Assembly: GCA_009786625.1 (NCBI GenBank)
Contig: WQRT01000136.1
Span: forward strand, 1-5,696
Source of the DNA: Treponema sp.
GTDB taxonomy: Bacteria > Spirochaetota > Spirochaetia > Treponematales > Breznakiellaceae
DNA length: 5,696 nt
Direction: 5' to 3'
The position numbers were made by a program, and so were the translations under genes. Under the pieces are notes generated by a model. That model was not told where the DNA came from. It made no database searches and saw nothing but the letters and a program-made list of their open reading frames with translations. Below are positions 1 through 4,733 of this stretch, piece by piece (position 1 is the stretch's first letter; the number at the start of each line of letters is the position of its first letter).

Positions 1-312
1 GTTATATTGAACGGCGTGCCCCGCGTAATAGAAAAAGCCGTAACTGTTATTGGAAACGGACAGCCGGTTTTTAAAGCGTATTATCGCGTCAAACATCTGC
101 GTTCTTCCCGCGTTAATTACTCTGTCCACATTGAAGCCAAGACTCTGTAAAGCCGCGCTTACATCTTCGGCGTCATTAACGGCATTGCGCAGAGACCCAA
201 AGGATGTGTAAGCGCCGTTTCCGATTACAAGGGCATACTTCTGGGGTTCCTGCGCGTAAAGCGAAAAGGCGGTAACTAATAATATAAAGCTAAATAAAAC
301 GGCTTTTTTCAT
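1..312 (-). CDS. Secreted caspase-like protein (peptidase C14, p20 domain), N-terminal part
   Basis: The first 104 codons of a gene that runs off the left edge. Residues 1-20 form a signal peptide (Lys-Lys, hydrophobic core, SLYA end) with likely cleavage before Gln21, so the product acts outside the cytoplasm. The mature part opens like a caspase/metacaspase p20 domain: KYALVIGNGAY (25-35) as the first beta strand, LRNAVNDAEDV (41-51) with the usual N-A-x-x-D-A spacing, LGFNV at 58-62, and FFYYAGHAVQ (93-102), whose His99 is the expected catalytic histidine of the His-Cys dyad. The catalytic Cys would lie beyond the window, so activity cannot be judged. The ATG at 312 is preceded by GAGGA with a 5-base gap and begins a clean signal peptide. 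Bacterial members often carry extra C-terminal domains, which cannot be seen here. Family call secure; substrate and role unknown. Confidence 0.88.
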   Translation of the reverse strand, partial: MKKAVLFSFILLVTAFSLYAQEPQKYALVIGNGAYTSFGSLRNAVNDAEDVSAALQSLGFNVDRVINAGRTQMFDAIIRFKNRLSVSNNSYGFFYYAGHAVQYN

Positions 313-317
313 TAAAA

Positions 318-322
318 TCCTC
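318..322 (-). promoter_or_regulatory. Ribosome binding site of the caspase-like gene
   Basis: The minus strand reads GAGGA five bases before the ATG at 312. It supports that start codon, which also opens the signal peptide. Confidence 0.7.
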
Positions 323-365
323 GCTTTTTTAAGGTCTTTGTAGTAATATATAGCAAAATAATTAA

Positions 366-394
366 ATTATCAACCAAATAAAGGCGATAGTCAA
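366..394 (-). promoter_or_regulatory. Predicted sigma-70-type promoter for the caspase-like gene
   Basis: On the minus strand TTGACT (389-394) is followed, after exactly 17 bases, by GATAAT (366-371). Each hexamer differs from the sigma-70 consensus at one position and the surroundings are AT-rich. Transcription would start near 359, giving a leader of roughly 45 bases before the ATG at 312. This suggests the gene is transcribed separately from the envelope operon to its right. Sequence match only. Confidence 0.55.
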
Positions 395-400
395 AATTAA

Positions 401-693
401 ATCCGGCAGCAGCTTTCAGCGTGTATAAAACTATTTAAATAACAATACAAACATGGCAAGCTAGGAGGCTGGGAGCTGGCAAAACCTATGCGGTTTTATA
501 ACTATGCAATCACGGTAATCTAAGAGGGTTCGGGATCGAAAAATATTTGCAAGAACCCGCTTCCGAGTCCTGACGTTAAAATTATTATTGTGATCATTTG
601 TAAATATTACTTAAAAGATTTTAGCGGTCAGGTCTCTCCGGCAGAGAGCTGCAAAGATTATTTTCCGATCCCCCAGTCCCCCAGCTTACCATG
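401..693. repeat. Long palindromic intergenic element, copy 1 (inverted relative to copy 2)
   Basis: The element proper runs from CATGG (452) to CCATG (693), 242 bases. Its ends are imperfect inverted repeats: CATGGCAAGCTAGGAGG at 452 against the reverse complement of the stretch ending at 693. A second, decayed arm lies near 511-545. Inside, CCTGACGTTAAAAT (569-582) pairs imperfectly with ATTTTAGCGGTCAGG (618-632). The reverse complement of 452-693 is collinear with copy 2 (823-1066), and best over the core: 565-644 matches 872-953 at roughly 85 percent. In contrast the flank 401-451 matches 772-822 directly and without gaps, at nearly 80 percent. No ORF or transposase is present. It resembles a MITE or another non-autonomous foldback element; the family is not recognised. 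Confidence 0.75.
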
Positions 694-771
694 TATTTAT
701 TATGATTAAGTTAACAGTATGAACTAACTATATCTTCACTCGCTGTAGAATTACAAATACGGTATTAACAA

Positions 772-1066
772 ATCCTGCCGCCGCCTTAAGTGTGTATAAA
801 ATTATTTGAAAAACAATACACGCATGGCAAGCCGGAGGACTGAGGGCTGGTGAAACCATTTATGCCGTTCCCTGCCGGAGAGACCTGACCACTAAAATCT
901 TTCAAACAATATTTACAGAGGATCTTAAAAATAATTTTAGTGGTCAGGGCTCGTAGGCAGACTCTTAGCATAGGTTTCGCCAGCCCTCAGTCCTCCGGCT
1001 AGCCATGTTTGTATAGTTATGAGACTGCATAGGTTTCGCCAGCCCTCAGTCCTCCGGCTTGCCATG
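772..1066. repeat. Long palindromic intergenic element, copy 2
   Basis: The element proper spans 823-1066, 244 bases, with terminal inverted repeats of 35 bases: 823-857 pairs with 1032-1066 at 34 of 35 positions, and the one mismatch would be a G-U pair in RNA. A further inverted copy of the arm lies at 973-1007. Within it is a perfect 15-base inverted repeat (884-898 with 934-948). The direct-repeat flank shared with copy 1 is 772-822. The arms are purine-rich on one strand (GCCGGAGGACTGAGGGCTGG). Either strand could fold into a very long hairpin. A 61-codon minus-strand reading frame (786-971) lies in the element but spans its repeats and looks accidental. Confidence 0.8.
884..948. repeat. 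Perfect 15-base inverted repeat in the core of element copy 2
   Basis: CCTGACCACTAAAAT (884-898) and ATTTTAGTGGTCAGG (934-948) are exact reverse complements around a 35-base AT-rich loop. The corresponding pair in copy 1 (569-582 and 618-632) has diverged, with one base missing and one changed. The core can therefore form its own hairpin inside the larger foldback. There is no T-run placed to make it a convincing intrinsic terminator. Confidence 0.8.
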
Positions 1067-1072
1067 TTTGTA
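968..1072. repeat. Tandem duplication of the element arm, 46 bases, period 59
   Basis: Positions 968-1013 and 1027-1072 match at 45 of 46 bases, differing only in CTAGCC versus CTTGCC; the preceding AGACT is shared too. Both copies include the right arm of element copy 2. A decayed counterpart of the inner copy can be traced in element copy 1 (about 511-545), so the three-arm layout seems older than the split of the two elements. The near-identity here then suggests later homogenisation. Confidence 0.85.
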
Positions 1073-1140
1073 ATGTGTATTATAAATTTACCTAACCTGC
1101 ATTAAATTAGATAACAGCAAAGCGCATGTATTCCATGTTA

Positions 1141-1231
1141 GCGGCAAATATCTTCGTTCGTGAAGTTAGCATGGTTAACGGCAAATTTCTTCGTTCGTGA
1201 GGTTAGTGTGGTTCGCGGCTAAATTCTTCCT
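1141..1231. repeat. 37-base tandem repeat, about 2.5 copies
   Basis: Units start at 1141, 1178 and 1215, each with (A/G)CGGC. Units 1 and 2 (1141-1177 and 1178-1214) agree at 31 of 37 positions and share TCTTCGTTCGTGA; the third is partial and weaker after the first 15 or so bases. The period is not a multiple of three and no reading frame runs through, so it is non-coding. It sits just past the 3' end of the barrel gene, ending about 30 bases from its stop codon. There are no unique spacers, so this is not a CRISPR array. Confidence 0.75.
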
Positions 1232-1259
1232 CTTCGCACCGCCGCCTTCGCAGTTAAAA

Positions 1260-2444
1260 TCAAAACCTCAACCTAATCCTAGCAGAAAAATAAAAGTAAT
1301 TGCCATAATATTTGCCAGGCGGAATAGGACCAAATTCTCCGCGATTACCGTCTCCTGTGAATAAATCACGGTCGAGCGGAACTTGCGCGGTGATTGTCAG
1401 TACCGCTCCTTGGAATAGATCGTGGTTTAACGTAATAACAGGCGTAAAGGAAACATCATCAAAGCATGTAAGAACAGCGAGGCTCATGTTTGTGAAATCG
1501 TTGAACCTGTATGTCAAGCCTGTGTACAGGTAGTGGGTGTTAGAAAAATTACCGCCGCAGTAAAGCGCAGTGGAAGATGATCCTCCGTTGTACAGGTACT
1601 CCGCCATCACAATTAAATTACCGTCAAAAAATGAATAGTCCGCGCCCGCGCTGAGAGAAAGACCGTCAAGCTCTGTCCCCGCTTCATAATTATATGTGTA
1701 GAGCGCGTCAACCGCTAAACCGATTTCAATGTCCAATTTTAATGATAATCCCGCACGGTGAATTCCCCACCGGGAATACTGTTTAGGAGTTTCGTACGAG
1801 TATAACACCTGAATACTTGCGTTTCCTAACTGCCTGTTTTCAAGCGACAGACCGAATAAAGAGCCTTCGCTATACAACGCCAGCGGGTTTCGCGGCGATG
1901 AGTAAAAAGATAATAATTTCCAGTCATCCGTTACGTGCCATGTAAGAGCCGCTCCGAGTATACCGCGAAGACGCGCGTCAGGCTTTAAAGGATTTCGCGG
2001 GTTAAGAAAATCCGAAGACCCCCAAACTTGACTGTAGCCGAAAGGCAGACGGAATAATCCGCCGTCAAAATCAAGATGCTCGCCTCTCATGCGGAAATAA
2101 AGGCGTTCAAGCTCGATTGCGGCGACAAAATTTTCACCTATGGTATACGATGTAGAAGGAAGCGAAGACATGGAACCCTGCATATCAAGCAGCTCCGCGT
2201 TACGCGCATAACTTCCCGATGCCGCGATAAGATTAACAGCGCCGTAAACAGTGCCGATTTCACGCAGCCGCGATTGAAACCTTATATTAGCGTACTCCTC
2301 AAACCCAAACGAGTAATTCGGCGCGCCGCCCGCTCCAACGTTAGCTGAAACAGTAGTATCTAAAATCCCGGAAACAGTCATCTGCGCATTGAGATTGACG
2401 ATTGCCAACAATAGCATGAATGGTACTGTTATAAAATTTTTCAC
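1260..2444 (-). CDS. Predicted outer-membrane beta-barrel protein
   Basis: A 394-residue exported protein, family not recognised. Residues 1-20 are a signal peptide ending NLNA, with Gln21 as the likely first mature residue. The rest consists of alternating hydrophobic/polar stretches separated by Gly/Asn/Asp-rich turns, with many Tyr and Phe, and it ends in YFYFSARIRLRF, a last beta strand with C-terminal Phe as expected for barrel assembly by BamA. WGSSDFLNPRNPL (141-153) recalls the D-x-x-N-P motif of several porin-like families. Two cysteines occur (296, 327). The start is GTG (2442-2444) behind a strong RBS. It is the last gene of the apparent operon, downstream of the LolA-like gene, which suggests it is a partner or final acceptor of the exported substrate; a simple porin is the alternative. 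Barrel confident, function not. Confidence 0.8.
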   Translation of the reverse strand: MKNFITVPFMLLLAIVNLNAQMTVSGILDTTVSANVGAGGAPNYSFGFEEYANIRFQSRLREIGTVYGAVNLIAASGSYARNAELLDMQGSMSSLPSTSYTIGENFVAAIELERLYFRMRGEHLDFDGGLFRLPFGYSQVWGSSDFLNPRNPLKPDARLRGILGAALTWHVTDDWKLLSFYSSPRNPLALYSEGSLFGLSLENRQLGNASIQVLYSYETPKQYSRWGIHRAGLSLKLDIEIGLAVDALYTYNYEAGTELDGLSLSAGADYSFFDGNLIVMAEYLYNGGSSSTALYCGGNFSNTHYLYTGLTYRFNDFTNMSLAVLTCFDDVSFTPVITLNHDLFQGAVLTITAQVPLDRDLFTGDGNRGEFGPIPPGKYYGNYFYFSARIRLRF

Positions 2445-2451
2445 TTTTAAG

Positions 2452-2457
2452 CCTCCT
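2452..2457 (-). promoter_or_regulatory. Ribosome binding site deciding the GTG start of the barrel gene
   Basis: The minus strand reads AGGAGG seven bases before GTG at 2442-2444. The first in-frame ATG is codon 10, inside the signal-peptide core, so the GTG start is clearly preferred. Confidence 0.8.
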
Positions 2458-2468
2458 ATTTAAGGATT

Positions 2469-2580
2469 GGGGAGTTAGGGTTTAGGGTATAGGGTATAGT
2501 GTTGTTGTTTGTTATCTATGCGTGATAGTTTCACTCATCATTATCAAACAACAACCCCAGTCCCTAATCCCTATCCCCTA
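2469..2580. repeat. Intergenic foldback repeat with G-run and C-run arms, copy A
   Basis: This fills most of the gap between the LolA-like and barrel genes. The left arm has G-runs at 2469, 2478, 2485 and 2492 with TTAGGG/TATAGGG-like spacing; the right arm has C-runs at 2555, 2562, 2569 and 2575. GTTGTTGTTTG (2501-2511) and CAAACAACAAC (2545-2555) pair perfectly, giving an 11-base stem with a 33-base loop. It shares the exact 15-mer TAGTGTTGTTGTTTG and a loop ACTCATC with copy B (3353-3453). In the operon transcript it would form a strong hairpin between the two genes and could influence mRNA stability or read-through. No U-run follows, so a classic terminator is unlikely. Confidence 0.75.
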
Positions 2581-2585
2581 AAAAT

Positions 2586-3326
2586 CTATCTTTCCAGATT
2601 TCTCTGACTAAAAACTGAATCCGCTATGGGTCTGTCTAAGACTACATTTCGCATAACGAAGCGGGTTCTTGAATCCCTTCGCATAAGGTCGCGCATTTCG
2701 CCTTCTACGGGGAAACGTCTGCCGTCGATTGTTTCCACTCTTATAAGGCTATACTCTTTAAGTTTTACGCCGGAAAGCGCGTATAGCTCGTAACGCAGGA
2801 CATCTCCGTTTTCAACATCGATCCACATTTTGCGCGTCGGGTAACTTTCCGTTCTTCTCCTCGCGGTAAGTTCAAGAACATACGCGTTACGCCCGTTGAT
2901 AGTCTCAGTGCCGGAAAGAACAGGATCGTAGCGGTTTGACAGCGCTTCATTGTCAAGCGTGTCTTCGTAGGACATATCGGAACCCATCATTGACTCGCGC
3001 AGCATGTGGCCAGATATTAACATAACTTCTTCCGTATCAGGCGAATAGACAAAGAGCCTTCCGTCCCTTCTTAAATACCTTGTCCCCCTGTCCTCGGGAT
3101 TTGTAAACTCGATAAAGCTGTGGGTATTCCCCCTCGCCCACGCTCTCATCGTTTTCACATAACGTCTCCCCGAATATTCAATAATGATGTCACCCTCATA
3201 CTCAATGGTAGAATAGATCTCATTATTGTCCACCCGCCGCAAAAGTTCCGATGCCGTAGGAGTCTGCGCCGCCGCAGGAATAGTTACAATTACAACAAAC
3301 GCGATTAAAAAAAATCTTTTTAACAT
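2586..3326 (-). CDS. LolA-like periplasmic protein (COG2834, outer membrane lipoprotein-sorting type)
   Basis: A complete 246-residue secreted protein. Residues 1-20 are a signal peptide (LKRF, hydrophobic core, PAAA) with Gln21 at +1. There is no lipobox Cys, so it should be soluble in the periplasm. The mature part has the repeated beta-strand pattern of the LolA/LolB-like half-barrel fold: IEYEGDIIIEY (41-51), a Y-L-R-x-D-G-R-L-F-V-Y-S-P segment (84-96), and MGSDMSYED (114-122), a hallmark of COG2834 proteins. The family is thought to carry lipidated or lipid cargo across the periplasm; cargo here is inferred only. Its place directly after two FtsX-type permeases and before a barrel gene fits that role. 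ATG at 3326 has a GGAGGT RBS six bases away. It is not classical LolA, which is shorter and lacks the G-S-D motif. Confidence 0.87.
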   Translation of the reverse strand: MLKRFFLIAFVVIVTIPAAAQTPTASELLRRVDNNEIYSTIEYEGDIIIEYSGRRYVKTMRAWARGNTHSFIEFTNPEDRGTRYLRRDGRLFVYSPDTEEVMLISGHMLRESMMGSDMSYEDTLDNEALSNRYDPVLSGTETINGRNAYVLELTARRRTESYPTRKMWIDVENGDVLRYELYALSGVKLKEYSLIRVETIDGRRFPVEGEMRDLMRRDSRTRFVMRNVVLDRPIADSVFSQRNLER

Positions 3327-3332
3327 GACAAT

Positions 3333-3338
3333 ACCTCC
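3333..3338 (-). promoter_or_regulatory. Ribosome binding site of the LolA-like gene
   Basis: GGAGGT on the minus strand, six bases before the ATG at 3326. It is one of the strongest RBSs in the window and lies immediately beyond foldback repeat copy B, leaving it outside the predicted stem. Confidence 0.8.
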
Positions 3339-3352
3339 GTTATTTAGTGGCT

Positions 3353-3453
3353 AGGGGACAGGGGTTAGGGGTTAGTGTTGTTGTTTGAAAACTCATCGTA
3401 TTACAAACAAATATACTATCCCCTATCCCCTAACTCCTATGCCCTATACCCTA
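3353..3453. repeat. Intergenic foldback repeat with G-run and C-run arms, copy B
   Basis: This occupies the gap between permease 2 and the LolA-like gene. The left arm has GGGG at 3354, 3361 and 3368; the right arm has CCCC at 3420 and 3427 and CCC at 3442 and 3449. TTGTTTG (3381-3387) pairs with CAAACAA (3404-3410). TAGTGTTGTTGTTTG (3373-3387) is identical to 2497-2511 in copy A, and both copies have ACTCATC between the arms, so the two are homologous and in the same orientation. The repeat reaches the permease stop codon: TAG (3451-3453) is the first of its TAGGGTATAGGG units. Confidence 0.75.
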
Positions 3454-4722
3454 TCTCCGCAACGCTTCCACCGGTTCCACGAATGCGCTTTTTAGCGACG
3501 GGATCAGTGTGAAAAGCGACGCGACTACTACGCCCATGATCCATGCCCTGATCAATATGAAGGGGCTGAATCCCATAAAGATTGCGTTACTCATCGGCAT
3601 TTCGCTGAATGTGTTTCCGTACAGGTCGCCCATGCGGATGGGGTACTGCGAGAAAACCCACGCGATAACGCCGCCGAGAATAACGCCCGCAAGAGCGCCG
3701 AACGCCGCCATGAAAATTGATTCAAAGAAAAATACTTTGACAATTTCGCCGCGCGACATTCCAAGACAGCCCATCATTCCGATTTCCTTGATGCGTTCGT
3801 GAATGATCATCACGACCGTGTTTATAATAAGGAAGCTCGCCACGATGAGGAACACCAGAAACACGATCGTGTACACAGGCGTTACCATTCTCATAACAGC
3901 GACCCAGTAATTGTCCCGCCAGTCCGTAACGACTGAATCTTCACCTAACATATTCTGTACCGAAGCGGCGATGGCGGCGCTTTGTTTTTCGTCATCAGCG
4001 TAGATGACAAGCGACTGTGTTCCTTCATCAAGCACGAGAAGGCGCTGAAGACGCTCGATATCAACGATGATGTACTGCTCGTCGGTTTTGATGTAATCAA
4101 AATTGAAAATCCCTGTGATCCTCGGCGTCAGGAATTTTTCCGAAAACTGCGCGGATATTGTTTTAAAAGGAATTCTATCACCTATCTTCAATCCTGATTT
4201 TTGCGCGAAAACGTGCCCGATGGCGCACTCGTTCGCGCCCGGCGCAGGCCAGTCTCCTTCGATTAAACCATCCGTGCGGTAAGTCATATTAAAATTGTTA
4301 GCTGACATTTCATTCCCGATATCAAGCCCCCAAAGGACAGCGTGTTTTACTGTGCTCTCCTGCAATGTCGCCATTGTAGTGATGCGTGGAAACACGGCGC
4401 GTACGCCGGGAATTTTTTTAATATCGGAAGCGAGTTCCTTCCAGCTTCTTCCGTTAGAGACGGGGTACTGCACCGGCAGATATTCGCTTTCCGCCTCGTA
4501 CTGTGCGGAAACTACTCTGACGTGCCCAAGCTCGTACACCTGCACTGTCTCGTTGATGCTGTCGATCATCCCGTCTATCAATGATGAATAAACAACTATG
4601 AAAAACACCGCGATGCCGACAGCGGTGAAACAGAAAAGCGTGCGCCTCATGTTACGCCAAATATTTCGGTACGCGATTTTTATCAGCATGGCGGTTCCGC
4701 CCTGTTTAATTTTATTTTCCAT
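3451..4722 (-). CDS. ABC transporter permease, FtsX/MacB (LolC/E-like) family
   Basis: A complete 423-residue inner-membrane permease with the standard four-helix layout. IAYRNIWRNMRRT (16-28) is the cytoplasmic lead-in, followed by TM1 at about 29-50. A large periplasmic domain (about 51-278) of the MacB_PCD type comes next, then TM2 (281-307), the cytoplasmic ERIKEIGMMGCLGMSRGE loop (309-326) that contacts the ATPase, TM3 (334-356) and TM4 (388-410). The end, EPVEALRR, is typical for the family. Members work by mechanotransmission: ATP hydrolysis inside drives extraction or release of substrate in the periplasm. The ATG at 4722 has an AAGGGG RBS; Met12 (after a weaker AGGGCGG) is an alternative start and would begin just before the conserved IAYRN. 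It follows permease 1 by 11 bases and probably forms a heterodimer with it, as LolC does with LolE. Confidence 0.9.
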   Translation of the reverse strand: MENKIKQGGTAMLIKIAYRNIWRNMRRTLFCFTAVGIAVFFIVVYSSLIDGMIDSINETVQVYELGHVRVVSAQYEAESEYLPVQYPVSNGRSWKELASDIKKIPGVRAVFPRITTMATLQESTVKHAVLWGLDIGNEMSANNFNMTYRTDGLIEGDWPAPGANECAIGHVFAQKSGLKIGDRIPFKTISAQFSEKFLTPRITGIFNFDYIKTDEQYIIVDIERLQRLLVLDEGTQSLVIYADDEKQSAAIAASVQNMLGEDSVVTDWRDNYWVAVMRMVTPVYTIVFLVFLIVASFLIINTVVMIIHERIKEIGMMGCLGMSRGEIVKVFFFESIFMAAFGALAGVILGGVIAWVFSQYPIRMGDLYGNTFSEMPMSNAIFMGFSPFILIRAWIMGVVVASLFTLIPSLKSAFVEPVEALRR

Positions 4723-4733
4723 ACATTCCCCTT

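Noticed and set aside
786..971. 61-codon minus-strand reading frame with ATG start
   Set aside because: It lies across the arm and core of palindromic element copy 2, has no convincing RBS and shows no domain character; the homologous stretch of copy 1 keeps no comparable frame.
1059..1086. Plus-strand promoter TTGCCA, 16 bases, TATAAA at the right end of element copy 2
   Set aside because: It would point into the 3' end of the barrel gene with nothing on the plus strand to express; hexamer matches in AT-rich flanks are common by chance.
1141..1231. CRISPR array
   Set aside because: The 37-base units are directly adjacent, with no unique spacers between them, and they are not conserved enough; no cas gene is nearby.
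1312..1533. Plus-strand open frame opposite the barrel gene
   Set aside because: It is antisense to a well-supported gene, has no RBS and its composition is that of a shadow frame. The same holds for plus-strand frames at 2076-2348, 3120-3308, 3509-3802, 3982-4197, 4295-4591, 4756-4953, 4972-5163 and 5206-5484.
2469..2580. Intrinsic terminator between the LolA-like and barrel genes
   Set aside because: The hairpin is strong, but on the minus strand it is followed by C-run/A-rich sequence and not by a U-run, and the barrel gene has no obvious promoter of its own, so read-through seems more likely.
2765..2956. 63-codon minus-strand frame inside the LolA-like gene
   Set aside because: It overlaps the LolA-like coding sequence in another frame, and the real frame has signal peptide, motif and RBS support.
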